In this document: piece after piece, positions 46,180-56,359 of the stretch
How positions within the stretch are numbered: the stretch's first letter is position 1
Layout of the letters: the number at the start of each line of letters is the position of its first letter
From: Frankiaceae bacterium
Lineage (GTDB): Bacteria > Actinomycetota > Actinomycetes > BP-191
Direction of reading: 5' to 3'
DNA: 64,000 nucleotides
Assembly (NCBI GenBank): GCA_035556555.1
Contig: DATMES010000027.1
Location: forward strand, 124,001 to 188,000
Program-made: the position numbers and the translations under genes
Notes under the pieces: model-generated
Told to the model about the DNA's origin: nothing
The model's input: the letters and a program-made list of their open reading frames with translations, nothing else
Databases searched by the model: none

Positions 46180-46722
46180 ATGTCCGTCCAGGAGATCCGG
46201 CTGCTCGGCGACCCCGTGCTGCGTACGCCCGCCGCGCCGGTGACGACGTTCGACAAGGAGCTGCGCAACCTCGTCCGCGACCTGCGCGAGACGATGCTCG
46301 ACGCTCCCGGCGCCGGCCTCGCCGCGCCGCAGATCGGCGTCAGCCTGCGGGTGTTCACCTACGACGTCGACGACAACGAGGGCCACCTCGTCAACCCCGT
46401 GATCGTGACGAAGTCGGACGAGCTGCAGGACGGCGACGAGGGCTGCCTGTCGCTGCCCGGGCTGTCGTTCCCCCTGAAGCGGTCCGCCAACGTCGTCGCC
46501 GCCGGGTTCAACATGTACGGCGACCCCGTGACCATCGAGGGCAGCGAGGTGCTCGCCCGCTGCCTCCAGCACGAGACCGACCACCTCGACGGCGTCATCT
46601 TCGTGGACCTGCTCGACCCGGAGACGAAGAAGGCCGCGATGAAGGCGATCCGCGAGGCCGAGTGGGCCGCGCCGCCGGTCGTGAAGCCGTCGCCGCACCC
46701 GATGTACGGCACGGGCCGCTAG
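46180..46722 (+). CDS. def: Peptide deformylase
   Basis: Metal-dependent removal of the formyl group from new proteins. 180 residues. Motif 1 GAGLAAPQIG, motif 2 EGCLSLPG with the metal-binding Cys, motif 3 QHETDHLDG with the two His ligands and catalytic Glu. The start at 46180 follows the family D element, so its promoter must lie in or just after that element. Confidence 0.96.
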   Translation: MSVQEIRLLGDPVLRTPAAPVTTFDKELRNLVRDLRETMLDAPGAGLAAPQIGVSLRVFTYDVDDNEGHLVNPVIVTKSDELQDGDEGCLSLPGLSFPLKRSANVVAAGFNMYGDPVTIEGSEVLARCLQHETDHLDGVIFVDLLDPETKKAAMKAIREAEWAAPPVVKPSPHPMYGTGR

Positions 46723-46774
46723 CCGCGTGCGCATCGTCCCGGCGCGGGTGGCCCCCGCCGCACCCGCCGCCTTT

Positions 46775-46830
46775 CGTGATCTTGGCAATGTTTCGGTCGC
46801 CCGGGCAGCCGAAACATCACCAAGATCACG
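46775..46830. repeat. 56-bp palindrome, family B, copy 4
   Basis: CGTGATCTTGG ... CCAAGATCACG, centre GGTCGCCCGGGCAGCC. It lies between def and fmt. Confidence 0.88.
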
Positions 46831-46863
46831 AAACCGGCGGTCCCTCGCGGGAGCCGCGGGCTA

Positions 46864-47787
46864 GTGCGCGTCGTCTTCGCCGGTACGCCGGCGCCCGCCG
46901 TCCCCTCCCTCCGCGCGCTGCTGGCGTCCCGCCACGAGGTCGTGGCCGTCGTCACGCGCCCCGACGCGCCGGCGGGTCGCGGCCGGCACGAGCGGCGTTC
47001 GCCGGTGGCGGTCACCGCCGACGAGGCCGGCGTGCCGGTCCTGCAACCCGCGACTCCGCGCGACGAGGAGTTCCAGGCCGCGCTGCGCGACCTCGCGCCC
47101 GACTGCTGCCCCGTCGTCGCGTACGGCGCCCTCATCCCCAAGCCGCTCCTCGACCTGCCGCGCCACGGCTGGGTCAACCTTCACTTCTCGCTGCTCCCCG
47201 CCTGGCGCGGCGCGGCGCCCGTCCAGCACGCCGTCCTGCACGGCGACGAGGTGACGGGCGCGACGACGTTCGTGCTCGAGGAGGGGCTCGACACCGGCCC
47301 GGTGCTCGGCGTCGTCACCGAGGAGATCAGGCCGGCCGACACCTCCGGCGCCCTCCTCGAGCGCCTCGCCGTCAGCGGCGCGCACCTGCTGGTCGCCACG
47401 CTCGACGGGATCGAGGACGGCGAGCTCCGGGCCGTGCCCCAGCCGAACGACGGCGTCTCCCTCGCGCCCAAGCTCGGCCCCGAGGACGTACGCGTCGACT
47501 GGACCGCCCCCGCGCTCCGCGTCGACCGGCTCATCCGCGCCGCGACGCCCAACCCGGGCGCCTGGACCACGCTGAACGGCGGCCGGGTCAAGCTCGGCCC
47601 GGTGTCACGATCCGACGCCGGCCCGCTCCCGCCCGGCGTCCTCCGCGTCACGAAGCAGGGCGTCGAGGTCGGCACCGCCGACAGGCCCGTCCGCCTCGGC
47701 GAGGTCCGCGCGGAGGGCAAGAAGCCGATGCCCGCCGCCGACTGGGCGCGCGGGCTGCGCCTCGCCGACGGCGCGGCGTTCGCGTGA
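46864..47787 (+). CDS. fmt: Methionyl-tRNA formyltransferase
   Basis: 307 residues from a GTG at 46864. [18 protein letters not shown] at the N-terminus, [24 protein letters not shown] with the SLLPxWRG catalytic segment and [18 protein letters not shown] with the catalytic Asp. The C-terminal OB-fold domain covers about 205-307. It adds the formyl group that Def later removes. It overlaps rsmB by 4 nt. Confidence 0.96.
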   Translation: MRVVFAGTPAPAVPSLRALLASRHEVVAVVTRPDAPAGRGRHERRSPVAVTADEAGVPVLQPATPRDEEFQAALRDLAPDCCPVVAYGALIPKPLLDLPRHGWVNLHFSLLPAWRGAAPVQHAVLHGDEVTGATTFVLEEGLDTGPVLGVVTEEIRPADTSGALLERLAVSGAHLLVATLDGIEDGELRAVPQPNDGVSLAPKLGPEDVRVDWTAPALRVDRLIRAATPNPGAWTTLNGGRVKLGPVSRSDAGPLPPGVLRVTKQGVEVGTADRPVRLGEVRAEGKKPMPAADWARGLRLADGAAFA

Positions 47788-49055
47788 GGAACCGCGACGC
47801 GCGCAACGTCGCGTACGAGCTGCTCCGCGCCGTCGACGAACGCGACGCGTACGCCAACCTGCTCCTCCCCACGCTCCTGTACGGGCTCGACGCGCGGGAG
47901 CGGGCGTTCGCCGCGGAGCTCGGCTACGGCACCCTGCGCGCGCTCGGCACGCTCGACCACGTCCTCGGCCTCTGCTCGTCGCGGCCGGTCTCGGAGATGG
48001 ACCCGCCGGTCCGCGACGTGCTCCGCGTGGGGGCGTACCAGCTCCTGCGCACCCGCGTCGCCCCGCACGCCGCGGTCTCCACGACCGTCGACCTGGCCAA
48101 GCACGTGGCGGGGCCGGGGGCGGCGAAGTTCGTCAACGCCGTCATGCGCCGGGTCGCCGAGCGCGACGGCGACCTCGGCCTGCCCGCCGACCCGCTCGAC
48201 GCGCTCGCGATCGAGACCGCGCACCCGCGCTGGATCGTGGACGCGTTCGTGGACGTGCTGGGCGACGAGGCCGCCGACGCGCTCAGAGCCGACGACCTGC
48301 GCCCCGAGGTCCACCTCGTCGCCCGCCCAGGGCGCATCGCGCGCGACGGCCTCGTCGCCTCCTGCGCGGCCGCCGGCCTCGAGGCGGAGGCCGGACCGCT
48401 GAGCCCCTACGCCGTACGCCTGCGCGGGGGCGACCCCGGCGACGTGCCCGCCGTGCGCGACGGCAGCGCCGGCGTGCAGGACGAGGGGAGCCAGTACGCC
48501 GCCCTCGTGCTGCCCGAGCTGCTCGGACCAGGGCGCCACGACGTGCTCGACCTCTGCGCGGGCCCCGGCGGCAAGACCGCGCTGCTCGCCGGCACGCTCG
48601 ACGGCGGCCGGATCGTCGCGAACGAGCTGCACCCGCACCGCGCCACGCTCGTCGCGGAGAACGTCGCCGCCGCGCGCGGCGTACCCACCGCCGTCGTCAC
48701 CGGCGACGGCCTGCGCGGCCCCTGGGCGCCGGGCACGTTCGACGGCGTGCTGCTCGACGCGCCCTGCACCGGCCTCGGCGCGCTGCGCAGGCGGCCCGAG
48801 GCGCGGTGGCGGCGTACGCCGGGTGACGTAGCACCCCTCCAGGCGCTCCAGCGGGGCCTGCTCGCGGCCGCCATCGACGCCGTGAAGCCCGGCGGCTACG
48901 TCGTCTACGTCGTCTGCTCGCCCCACCGTGCGGAGACCCGCGACGTCGTCGACGCCGCGGAGGGCGTCGAACGGCTCGGCGACACGCAGCTCTGGCCGCA
49001 CAGGCACGGAACGGACGCGATGTTCGTTGCCCGACTACGCCGAATCGTCACCTGA
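47784..49055 (+). CDS. rsmB: 16S rRNA m5C967 methyltransferase
   Basis: 423 residues from a GTG in a GTGA overlap with fmt. The N-terminal NusB-like domain (1-140, [23 protein letters not shown]) is followed by the SAM-dependent domain: [15 protein letters not shown] (SAM loop), [20 protein letters not shown] with one catalytic Cys, and [11 protein letters not shown] with the second Cys. Confidence 0.94.
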   Translation: MRNRDARNVAYELLRAVDERDAYANLLLPTLLYGLDARERAFAAELGYGTLRALGTLDHVLGLCSSRPVSEMDPPVRDVLRVGAYQLLRTRVAPHAAVSTTVDLAKHVAGPGAAKFVNAVMRRVAERDGDLGLPADPLDALAIETAHPRWIVDAFVDVLGDEAADALRADDLRPEVHLVARPGRIARDGLVASCAAAGLEAEAGPLSPYAVRLRGGDPGDVPAVRDGSAGVQDEGSQYAALVLPELLGPGRHDVLDLCAGPGGKTALLAGTLDGGRIVANELHPHRATLVAENVAAARGVPTAVVTGDGLRGPWAPGTFDGVLLDAPCTGLGALRRRPEARWRRTPGDVAPLQALQRGLLAAAIDAVKPGGYVVYVVCSPHRAETRDVVDAAEGVERLGDTQLWPHRHGTDAMFVARLRRIVT

Positions 49056-49109
49056 TCGTCGCTAGACTTCGCTTGACCCTGAACGGGGACCGGAGCCGGG
49101 AGACCCTGC

Positions 49110-49781
49110 TTGCCCACTCAGCTCGCGCCGAGCATCCTGTCGGCCGACTTCGCGCGCCTTGCCGACGAGGCCGCCCGGGTCGAGTCCGTCGCGGACCTGC
49201 TCCACGTGGACGTGATGGACAACCACTTCGTCCCCAACCTCACGCTCGGCCCGGTCGTCGTCGAGTCGCTGCGCCGCGCGACGTCGTTGCCGCTCGACCT
49301 GCATCTCATGATTGCCGACCCCGACCGCTGGGCTCCGGAGTACGTTGCGTACGGCGCCACGCTCGTGACGTTCCACGTCGAAGCCGCGATGGACCCCGTG
49401 CAGACAGCGCGGGCCATCCGTTCCAACGGTGGCAAGGCAGGCCTGGCGGTCAAGCCGGGCACCGCGCTGGCGCCGTACCTGGACATCCTGGACGAGTTCG
49501 ACATGGTGCTGGTGATGACGGTCGAGCCCGGCTTCGGCGGGCAGCGGTTCATGGCCGAGATGCTGCCCAAGATCCGTGAGGCGCGGCAGGCGATAGCGAA
49601 CCGCGACCTCTCCCTGTGGCTCGAAGTGGACGGCGGGATCAACGCCGACACGGCGGCGCAGTGCGCGGAGGCGGGAGCGGACGTGTTCGTAGCAGGCTCG
49701 GCGGTCTTCGACGCGGCCGACCCGGCCGCAGCCGGCGCGGCGATCAAGGCCGCCGCCGACAGGGCCATGGCGGTCGCGTAG
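49110..49781 (+). CDS. rpe: Ribulose-phosphate 3-epimerase
   Basis: 223 residues from a TTG at 49110. [34 protein letters not shown] (metal and catalytic Asp), [24 protein letters not shown] and [10 protein letters not shown] are the family signatures of this TIM-barrel enzyme in the pentose phosphate pathway. Its stop shares one base with the next start. Confidence 0.95.
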   Translation: MPTQLAPSILSADFARLADEAARVESVADLLHVDVMDNHFVPNLTLGPVVVESLRRATSLPLDLHLMIADPDRWAPEYVAYGATLVTFHVEAAMDPVQTARAIRSNGGKAGLAVKPGTALAPYLDILDEFDMVLVMTVEPGFGGQRFMAEMLPKIREARQAIANRDLSLWLEVDGGINADTAAQCAEAGADVFVAGSAVFDAADPAAAGAAIKAAADRAMAVA

Positions 49782-50719
49782 TGGCGACCGTCCTCGTCGT
49801 CGACGACGACACCGACATCGCGCGGTTCATCGAGATCAACCTGCGCCTCGAGGGCTTCGACGTGCGCGTCGCGCACGACGGCGAGCAGGCGGAGAAGTCC
49901 ATCGACGAGGAGACTCCCGACCTCGTCCTCCTCGACGTGATGATGCCGAAGGTCGACGGCGTGGAGCTGTGCCGGCGGCTGCGCGCCAACCCCGCGACCG
50001 CCAACCTCCCGGTCATCATGCTCACCGCGAAGTCGCTGTCCGCCGACAAGGTCGTCGGCCTCACCGCGGGTGCCGACGACTACATCATCAAGCCGTTCGA
50101 CACCCTCGAGCTCGTGGCGCGCGTGCGCTCCACGCTGCGCCGCAACGCCGAGATGCGCGCCGTCTCCCCGCTCACCGGCCTCCCCGGCAACCACCGGATC
50201 GAGGAGGAGCTGGCCGAGCGCGTCGTCAAGGCGGAGCCGTTCGCCGTGCTCTACCTCGACCTCGACAACTTCAAGGCGTTCAACGACTGCTACGGCTTCC
50301 TGCGCGGCGACGAGGTCATCACGCTGCTCGCCACGGCCGCGCGCCGCGCGGTCATGGAGGCGGGGGAGCCGGCGCCGTTCCTCGGGCACATCGGCGGCGA
50401 CGACTTCGTCGTCGTGTCGCTGCCCGAGCAGGCCGAGCCGTTCGCCAAGCGCGTCGTGGACGTGTTCGACTCCTCGGCCGCGCGGCTGCACGACCAGATG
50501 GACGCCGAACGCGGCTACATCGAGGTCACCGACCGCCAGGGCAAGGCGCGGCGGTTCCCGCTCGTGTCGGTGTCCATCGGCATCGCGATGTCGGGCAACC
50601 GGATGTTCGCGGACAAGCGCGAGGTCGTCGACGTCGCCACCGAGATGAAGAAGGTCGCCAAGACGCGGATGGGGTCGTCCATCGCGATCGACCGCCGCGG
50701 CACGCCCCGCATGGACTGA
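49781..50719 (+). CDS. Response regulator with GGDEF-type (diguanylate cyclase) output domain
   Basis: 312 residues from a GTG at 49781. A receiver domain (1-120) has Asp52 in LVLLDVMMPKVDG as phosphoacceptor and Lys104 in YIIKPF. The GGDEF domain (about 130-300) has SPLTGLPGNHRIEEEL, LYLDLDNFKAFNDCYGFLRGDEVI and the signature GGDDF at 205-209, where the usual Glu at position 4 is Asp. No RxxD inhibitory site precedes it. If active it would make c-di-GMP under two-component control. The variant signature leaves activity open. It is coupled to rpe; no cognate kinase is adjacent. Confidence 0.88.
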   Translation: MATVLVVDDDTDIARFIEINLRLEGFDVRVAHDGEQAEKSIDEETPDLVLLDVMMPKVDGVELCRRLRANPATANLPVIMLTAKSLSADKVVGLTAGADDYIIKPFDTLELVARVRSTLRRNAEMRAVSPLTGLPGNHRIEEELAERVVKAEPFAVLYLDLDNFKAFNDCYGFLRGDEVITLLATAARRAVMEAGEPAPFLGHIGGDDFVVVSLPEQAEPFAKRVVDVFDSSAARLHDQMDAERGYIEVTDRQGKARRFPLVSVSIGIAMSGNRMFADKREVVDVATEMKKVAKTRMGSSIAIDRRGTPRMD

Positions 50720-50782
50720 CCGCGCCCACCCGCGCCCACCCGCGCCGGTCCGCGGCCCGTCAACTGCCTGGGGCGCCCTCCC

Positions 50783-50832
50783 GTTCTTTGAAGATCATCA
50801 CGCTCGAGACCGGCGCGTGGACTGCAGAGAAC
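50783..50832 (+). repeat. 50-bp dispersed repeat, family A, copy 4
   Basis: GTTCTTTGAAGATCATCACG then CTCGAGACCGGCGCG and GGACTGCAGAGAAC. Forward orientation; the best representative of the family. It lies between the GGDEF gene and the FMN riboswitch. Confidence 0.87.
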
Positions 50833-50903
50833 GAGCGGGGGCGGACCTGACCGAACGCCGTTCGGTGCCGAGCGCGCCGCGTGCGACAATGGGTGCGCAC
50901 GCG

Positions 50904-51022
50904 CGCTCCGGGGTCGGTGCAACTCCGAACCGGCGGTCACAGTCCGCGACCCGTTCGCAGCCAGCCAACGGTGGACCAGGTGGAACTCCTGGACCGACAG
51001 TCACAGTCTGGATGAGAGGCAG
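50904..51022 (+). promoter_or_regulatory. FMN riboswitch (RFN element) of the rib operon
   Basis: All conserved segments are present: GGGGTCGGTGCAACTCCG (from 50910), ACCGGCGGTCACAGTCCGCG, GTGGACCAGGTGGAACTCC, and GACAGTCACAGTCTGGATGA ending in GAGAGG. A GCGGGCG/CGCCCGC hairpin (51026-51032 with 51045-51051) follows and may be part of the switch. FMN binding is expected to lower ribD expression. The 371-bp gap 50720-51090 also holds a family A repeat. Confidence 0.96.
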
Positions 51023-51090
51023 CGCGCGGGCGCTCGTTCGCGCGCGCCCGCACACCCCCGAAGCGCACCCGACGCGCGAGGGAGGTGGCG

Positions 51091-52125
51091 ATGGACCCGA
51101 TCGAGTCGGCCATGCGCCGCGCCATTGCGCTCGCCGCGTCGGCGCTGGGCCGCACCGCCCCCAACCCCACCGTCGGCTGCGTGATCCTCTCCGCCGCCGG
51201 CGAGGTCGTGGGGGAGGGCTTCCATGTGTACGAGGCCCGCGACCACGCCGAGGTCGTCGCGTTGCGCGCCGCCGGGGAACGCGCGCGCGGCGGGACCGCC
51301 GTCGTCACGCTCTCACCCTGCGCCACGCGGGGCCGTACGGGCGCCTGCGCCGACGCCCTCCGCGCCGGCGGCGTCGAGCGCGTCGTCTACGGCGTCGCCG
51401 ACCCCACCCAGCCGCCCACGATCGGCGAGCAGGGGCCGCTCGCCGACGAGGCCGCGCGGGTCAACGAGGCCTGGCTGCTCGCCGTCCGCGAGCGCAGGCC
51501 GTTCGTGACCTGGAAGTACGCCGCCTCCCTCGACGGCCGCGTCAGCGCCGCCGACGGCACCTCGAGGTGGGTCACCGGACCCGAGGCGCGGGCCGACGTG
51601 CACCGCCTCCGCGGCGAGGTCGACGCGATCGCCGTCGGCATCAGCACCGTGCGCGCCGACGACCCGCACCTCACCGTCCGCTCCGGCGGCGAGCTCGCGG
51701 CGCGCCAGCCGCTGCGCGTCGTCGTGGACTCGCGGTTCAGGGTGCCCGCCACGGCGCGCGTGCTCGACGGCGCGGCGCCCACGCTCGTTGCGACGACTGT
51801 CCAGCCGCCGGCCGGCACCAAGGCCGAGTGCGTCGTCCTCCCCGCTGCCGCCGACGGCCACACCGACGTCCGCGCGCTGCTCGCGGACCTGTACGAGCGC
51901 GGCGTACGCCACCTGCTCGTCGAGGGCGGGCCGAAGCTGGCGGGGACGTTCGTGGACGAGCGCCTCGTGGACCGGGTCGTCGGCTACGTCGCCCCCGTCG
52001 CGATCGGCGCCGGCCGCCCGCTGCTCGACAACGCCGGCGCCCCCACGATCGACGCCGCCTGGCGGCTGCGGCTCGACGACGTGACCCGCGTCGGCGACGA
52101 CGTACGACTCACCTGGAGACCGTGA
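51091..52125 (+). CDS. ribD: Bifunctional pyrimidine deaminase / reductase RibD
   Basis: 344 residues carrying steps two and three of riboflavin synthesis. Deaminase domain (1-145): [10 protein letters not shown], zinc ligands in DHAEVVAL and [13 protein letters not shown]. Reductase domain (150-344): [49 protein letters not shown] 51091 lies 5 nt after GGAGG; a GTG at 51085 would overlap that site. Confidence 0.94.
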   Translation: MDPIESAMRRAIALAASALGRTAPNPTVGCVILSAAGEVVGEGFHVYEARDHAEVVALRAAGERARGGTAVVTLSPCATRGRTGACADALRAGGVERVVYGVADPTQPPTIGEQGPLADEAARVNEAWLLAVRERRPFVTWKYAASLDGRVSAADGTSRWVTGPEARADVHRLRGEVDAIAVGISTVRADDPHLTVRSGGELAARQPLRVVVDSRFRVPATARVLDGAAPTLVATTVQPPAGTKAECVVLPAAADGHTDVRALLADLYERGVRHLLVEGGPKLAGTFVDERLVDRVVGYVAPVAIGAGRPLLDNAGAPTIDAAWRLRLDDVTRVGDDVRLTWRP

Positions 52126-52700
52126 TGTTCACCGGCATCGTGGAGGAGCTCGGGTCCGTCGTGGAGGTCACGGACACGCGGCTCGTCGTGCGCGGGCCGC
52201 TGGTGACGAGCGACGCGACGTACGGCGCCAGCATCGCCGTCAACGGCTGCTGCCTCACCGTGACGGACCTCGACGGCGACACGTTCGCCGCCGACGTGAT
52301 GGCGGAGACGTTCAAGCGGACCTCGCTCGGCGCGCTGACCGCGGGCGACCCCGTCAACCTCGAACGCCCCATGAAGGCCGACGGCCGCTTCGGCGGCCAC
52401 GTCGTCCAGGGGCACGTCGACGGCGTAGGCGCCATCGAGTCGCACGTCGAGGGCGTCGTCCGCGTCGGCATCCCCGAAGACCTCGCGCGGTACGTCGTCG
52501 AGAAGGGCTCGGTCACGCTCGACGGCGTCAGCCTCACCGTCGTCGAGGCCGGCGACGCGCACCTCACGGTCAGCCTGATCCCGGCCACGCTGGAGCTGAC
52601 CACGCTGGGGCGCAAGGGTCCTGGCGACCCGCTGAACGTCGAGGTGGACGTGCTGGGGAAGTACGTCGAACGACTGCTCGCGAAGGGTGCTGCGACATGA
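52125..52700 (+). CDS. ribE: Riboflavin synthase alpha subunit
   Basis: 191 residues as two similar beta-barrel halves. [12 protein letters not shown] is the canonical start; [11 protein letters not shown] and [10 protein letters not shown] are the paired substrate sites of the two halves; [13 protein letters not shown] joins them. It dismutates two lumazines into riboflavin. The start shares one base with the ribD stop. Confidence 0.95.
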   Translation: MFTGIVEELGSVVEVTDTRLVVRGPLVTSDATYGASIAVNGCCLTVTDLDGDTFAADVMAETFKRTSLGALTAGDPVNLERPMKADGRFGGHVVQGHVDGVGAIESHVEGVVRVGIPEDLARYVVEKGSVTLDGVSLTVVEAGDAHLTVSLIPATLELTTLGRKGPGDPLNVEVDVLGKYVERLLAKGAAT

Positions 52701-53977
52701 CGGAGTTCGACCCGATCGAGCAGGCGGTGGCGGACATCGCCGCGGGGAAGGCCGTCGTCGTCGTGGACGACGCCGACCGCGAGAACGAGGGCGACCTCAT
52801 CTTCGCGGCGGAGAAGGCCACGCCGGAGCTGGTGGCGTTCATGGTGCGCTACACGTCCGGCTACATCTGCGTGCCGCTCACCGACGCCGACTGCGACCGG
52901 CTGGAGCTGCCGCCGGCGTACCACGTCAACCAGGACAAGCGCGGGACCGCGTACACCGTCTCGGTCGACGCCCGCGACGGCGTCTCGACCGGCATCTCCG
53001 CGATCGACCGCGCGCGGACGATGCGCCTGCTCGCCGACCCCGAGTCGGGCCCCGAGGACTTCACGCGGCCTGGCCACGTCGTGCCGCTGCGGGCCAAGGA
53101 GGGGGGCGTACTGCGCCGTCCCGGCCACACCGAGGCCGCCGTGGACCTCGCGCGGATGGCGGGGCTCAAGCCCGCCGGCGTGCTCTGCGAGATCGTGTCG
53201 CAGAAGGACGACGGCGACATGGCGCGGCTGGAGGAGCTCAAGGCGTTCGCCGGTGAGCACGACCTCACGCTCATCTCGATTGCCGACCTCATCGCGTACC
53301 GGCGCCGGTTCGAGAAGCAGGTCGAACGCGTCGCCGAGGCGCGCATCCCGACGCGGCACGGGGAGTTCACGGCGTACGGCTACCGCTCGACGTTCGACGG
53401 CGTGGAGCACGTCGTCCTCGTCCGCGGCGAGATCGGCGACGGCGAGCGGGTGCTCGTCCGGGTGCACTCCGAGTGCCTGACGGGCGACGTGTTCCGGTCC
53501 ACGCGCTGCGACTGCGGCACGCAGCTCGACGCCTCGCTCGAACGCATCGCCGCCGAGGGGCGCGGCGCCGTCCTCTACGTCCGCGGGCACGAGGGCCGCG
53601 GCGTCGGCCTCATGCACAAGCTGCAGGCGTACCAGCTGCAGGACGCCGGCGCCGACACGGTCGACGCCAACCTCCAGCTCGGCCTGCCCGCCGACGCGCG
53701 CGACTACGGCACCGGCGCGCAGATCCTCGTCGACCTCGGCATCCGCACCATGCGCCTGCTCACCAACAACCCCGGCAAGCGCGCGGGGCTCGAGGGGTAC
53801 GGCCTGGAGATCGTCGAGCGCGTCCCCATGAAGACCGAGCCGACGGCCGACAACATCGCGTACCTGCGTACCAAGCAGGAGAAGATGGGTCACCTGCTCG
53901 ACCTGCCCGGCGCGATCGACGCGATGGACGAGCCCACCGAGGCCAGCGCCGACCCGCTGCCAGAGGCCGTCCAGTGA
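52697..53977 (+). CDS. ribBA: Bifunctional DHBP synthase / GTP cyclohydrolase II
   Basis: 426 residues. RibB domain (1-205): [52 protein letters not shown]. RibA domain (206-400): [21 protein letters not shown] with three zinc cysteines, [37 protein letters not shown]. The two activities start both branches of riboflavin synthesis. ATGA overlap with ribE. Confidence 0.96.
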   Translation: MTEFDPIEQAVADIAAGKAVVVVDDADRENEGDLIFAAEKATPELVAFMVRYTSGYICVPLTDADCDRLELPPAYHVNQDKRGTAYTVSVDARDGVSTGISAIDRARTMRLLADPESGPEDFTRPGHVVPLRAKEGGVLRRPGHTEAAVDLARMAGLKPAGVLCEIVSQKDDGDMARLEELKAFAGEHDLTLISIADLIAYRRRFEKQVERVAEARIPTRHGEFTAYGYRSTFDGVEHVVLVRGEIGDGERVLVRVHSECLTGDVFRSTRCDCGTQLDASLERIAAEGRGAVLYVRGHEGRGVGLMHKLQAYQLQDAGADTVDANLQLGLPADARDYGTGAQILVDLGIRTMRLLTNNPGKRAGLEGYGLEIVERVPMKTEPTADNIAYLRTKQEKMGHLLDLPGAIDAMDEPTEASADPLPEAVQ

Positions 53978-54444
53978 GCGGTACGGGCTCGCCGGACAAC
54001 GCACGCATCGACGGGGCCGGCAAGCGCCTCGCGATCGTCGCGGGTCGCTGGCACGGAGAGATCGCCGACGCGCTGCTCGACGGCGCCGTCACGGAGGCGA
54101 GGCTGGGCGGCGTACGCGACGAGGACGTCGAGGTGCTGCGCGCGCCGGGGGCGTTCGAGCTGCCTGTTGTCGCGGAGGCGCTGGCGAGCTCGAAGCGGGT
54201 GGACGGCATCGTCTGCCTCGGCGTCGTCATCCGCGGGGGGACACCGCACTTCGACTACGTCTGCCGCGCCGTCACCGACGGCTGCCTGCGGGTGTCGCTG
54301 GACCATCGGCTGCCCGTCGGCTTCGGCGTCCTCACCGTCGACGACCTCGCGCAGGCGCGCGAGCGGCTCGACAAGGGGCGCGAGGCCGTACGGGCCGTGC
54401 TCGAGACCCTCTCCGTGCTCGACGACATCCGTGGCAGGTCCTAG
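53974..54444 (+). CDS. ribH: 6,7-dimethyl-8-ribityllumazine synthase
   Basis: 156 residues from a GTG overlapping rib[56 protein letters not shown] and [18 protein letters not shown] are the family signatures; the capsid-forming enzyme feeds RibE. Its TAG stop lies in the left CTAG of the following inverted-repeat region. Confidence 0.95.
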   Translation: MSGTGSPDNARIDGAGKRLAIVAGRWHGEIADALLDGAVTEARLGGVRDEDVEVLRAPGAFELPVVAEALASSKRVDGIVCLGVVIRGGTPHFDYVCRAVTDGCLRVSLDHRLPVGFGVLTVDDLAQARERLDKGREAVRAVLETLSVLDDIRGRS

Positions 54445-54606
54445 CTCGTGGCTCCCAACCCGCCGACCTGCTGCGCGCCGCCCACGACGGCGCCTCGCCG
54501 CGTTGTCCGCACCCGGCGTAGCGCTGCTACGCCGGGCACGTCCGCCTTGCGATCCACCATCGTGACCGTCGCTCGCGACGGTCACGGGTCAGGAGCCATG
54601 CGCTAG
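54441..54606. repeat. CTAG-bounded inverted-repeat region with two inner hairpins (ribH-hisG gap)
   Basis: Outer arms CTAGCTCGTGGCTCC (54441-54455) and GGAGCCATGCGCTAG (54592-54606) match at 13 of 15 positions. Inside lie an 11-bp perfect stem CCCGGCGTAGC/GCTACGCCGGG (54512-54536) and a 12-bp perfect stem CGTGACCGTCGC/GCGACGGTCACG (54561-54586). The left CTAG contains the ribH stop and the right CTAG touches the hisG GTG. hisE, often found here, is absent. Confidence 0.6.
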
Positions 54607-55481
54607 TGCTCTCCCTCGTTCTTCCCAAGGGCTCGCTGGAGTCCGCCACCCTCGCGCTGTTCGAGGCCGCCGACCTCTCGGTCCGCCGCGGCTCCGACCG
54701 CGACTACCGCGCCGCCATCGACGACCCCCGCATCGACCGCGTGATGTTCCTGCGGCCGCAGGAGATCCCGGAGTACGTCGAGCAGGGGCTGTTCGACGTC
54801 GGCATCACCGGCCGCGACTGGATCACCGAGACCGACAGCGACGTCGTCTCCATCACCGAGCTGGAGTACAGCAAGGCCACCAGCAACCCGGTGAAGATCG
54901 TGCTCGCCGTGCCCAAGGAGCACCCTGCCGAGACCGGCGCCGACCTGCCCAACGGCATCCGCGTCTCGACGGAGTTCCCCGAGCTGACCCGCCGCTTCTT
55001 CGCGAAGGCCGGTGTCGAGGCGGTCATCGTGCCGTCGTACGGCGCCACCGAGGCCAAGGTCCCCGACATCGTCGACGCGATCGTGGACCTCACCGAGACC
55101 GGCACGTCGTTGCGCAAGCACGGCCTCAAGGTCATCGAGACGCTGCTCGTCTCGCGCACCGAGCTCATCACGAACGCCGCCGCGTACGGCGACGAGGCCA
55201 AGCGCGCGGCCATGGACGACATCGCGACGCTGCTGCTCGGCGCCATCAACGCGCGCGGCAAGGTGCTGCTCAAGCTCAACGTGCCCGACGCCTCTCTGTC
55301 CGCGGTCCTCGACGTCCTGCCGGCGATGACGTCGCCGACCGTCACGGCCTTGGCGAACGGCGGCTTCCACGCCGTCGAGACCGTCGTCGCGAAGCAGGGC
55401 GTCAACACGCTGATCCCCGCGCTGAAGTCGGCCGGCGCGCGGGACATCCTGGAGCTGCCCATCTCCAAGATCGTCGAGTGA
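54606..55481 (+). CDS. hisG: ATP phosphoribosyltransferase, long form
   Basis: First enzyme of histidine synthesis; 291 residues from a GTG at 54606. LSLVLPKGSLESATLALFEAA and GLFDVGITGRDWI lie in the catalytic part; DIVDAIVDLTETGTSLRKHGLKV is the PRPP-binding segment. Residues about 210-291 form the C-terminal regulatory domain that binds histidine, so no HisZ is needed. No hisE is adjacent. Confidence 0.94.
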   Translation: MLSLVLPKGSLESATLALFEAADLSVRRGSDRDYRAAIDDPRIDRVMFLRPQEIPEYVEQGLFDVGITGRDWITETDSDVVSITELEYSKATSNPVKIVLAVPKEHPAETGADLPNGIRVSTEFPELTRRFFAKAGVEAVIVPSYGATEAKVPDIVDAIVDLTETGTSLRKHGLKVIETLLVSRTELITNAAAYGDEAKRAAMDDIATLLLGAINARGKVLLKLNVPDASLSAVLDVLPAMTSPTVTALANGGFHAVETVVAKQGVNTLIPALKSAGARDILELPISKIVE

Positions 55482-56359
55482 CGGAGCGCGCCGGGCGCCT
55501 CTCGCTCCTCGCCGCCGTCGCCGGCGCCGCGCTCGCGTCACAAGCGCGGGTCAACGGCGCCCTGCGCACCCGCCTCGGCGACGCGGTCGTCGCGGCGCTG
55601 GTGTCGTTCAGCGTGGGGTTGCTCGTGCTGCTCACCGCCGCCGTCCTGTCGGGTCGGTGGCGGGGCGCGCGGCGGCTGCGTACGGGCACCCGCTGGTGGT
55701 GGTGGCTCGGCGGGCTCGCTGGCGCGCTGCTCGTGGCGACGTCGGCGGCGGCCGTCCCCGAGGTCGGCGTCGCGCTGACCGGCGTCGCGATCGTGGCGGG
55801 CGCGACGACGGGCAGCCTCGTCGTGGACCGCTTCGGCATCTCGCCGCGCGGCCGCCAGCCGCTGACGCCGCCTCGCCTCGTCGGGTCATTGCTCGCCGTC
55901 GTCGGCCTGCTCGTGGGAACGGTCGGGCAGAGCGGCGAGGTACGGCCGCTGCTGCTGACCGTCGTGGGCGTCGCGGGCTTCGGTACGGCACTGCAGCAGG
56001 CCGCCAACGGCCACCTCCAGCGCGCGTCAGGGGAGGCGCTCGTGGCGGCGTCGGTGTCGTTCCTCGTGGGGACGACGGCGCTGCTGCTGGCGGTGCTCGT
56101 GAGCGCGCCGTCCGGACTCGACTGGCCCGGCAACCCGGGGCTCTACCTCGGCGGGCTCGGGGGAGCGGCGTACATCGCCCTCGGCGCCTACACCGTGCCG
56201 CGCATCGGCGTCCTGCGGCTCACGCTCGGCACCGTCGCCGGGCAGATGGTGGGCGGTGTGCTGCTCGACGCGTTCGTGCCGACGGCGGCCGGGCTGACCG
56301 CGGCCTCGGTCGTCGCGGCGGCGTTCACCGTCGTCGCGATGCTGGTGGCCAACAGGTGA
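55478..56359 (+). CDS. DMT-superfamily membrane protein, duplicated YdcZ type
   Basis: 293 residues with about ten hydrophobic segments. Two similar halves each start with a Gln- and Asn-containing helix (ASQARVNGALRTRLGDAVVAALVSFSVG and LQQAANGHLQRASGEALVAASVSFLVG), the mark of the YdcZ/DUF606 family. Transport substrate unknown. GTG start overlapping hisG by 4 nt. Confidence 0.8.
   Translation: MTERAGRLSLLAAVAGAALASQARVNGALRTRLGDAVVAALVSFSVGLLVLLTAAVLSGRWRGARRLRTGTRWWWWLGGLAGALLVATSAAAVPEVGVALTGVAIVAGATTGSLVVDRFGISPRGRQPLTPPRLVGSLLAVVGLLVGTVGQSGEVRPLLLTVVGVAGFGTALQQAANGHLQRASGEALVAASVSFLVGTTALLLAVLVSAPSGLDWPGNPGLYLGGLGGAAYIALGAYTVPRIGVLRLTLGTVAGQMVGGVLLDAFVPTAAGLTAASVVAAAFTVVAMLVANR

Noticed and set aside
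46719-46864. CTAG-bounded def-fmt gap as a mobile element
   Set aside because: The arms next to the two CTAGs do not pair convincingly; only the family B palindrome inside is supported.
54441-54606. ribH-hisG inverted repeat as a third family D element
   Set aside because: Only the CTAG edge is shared; the rest of the terminal arm does not match GGAGGG...GCGAAAC, so it is listed separately.
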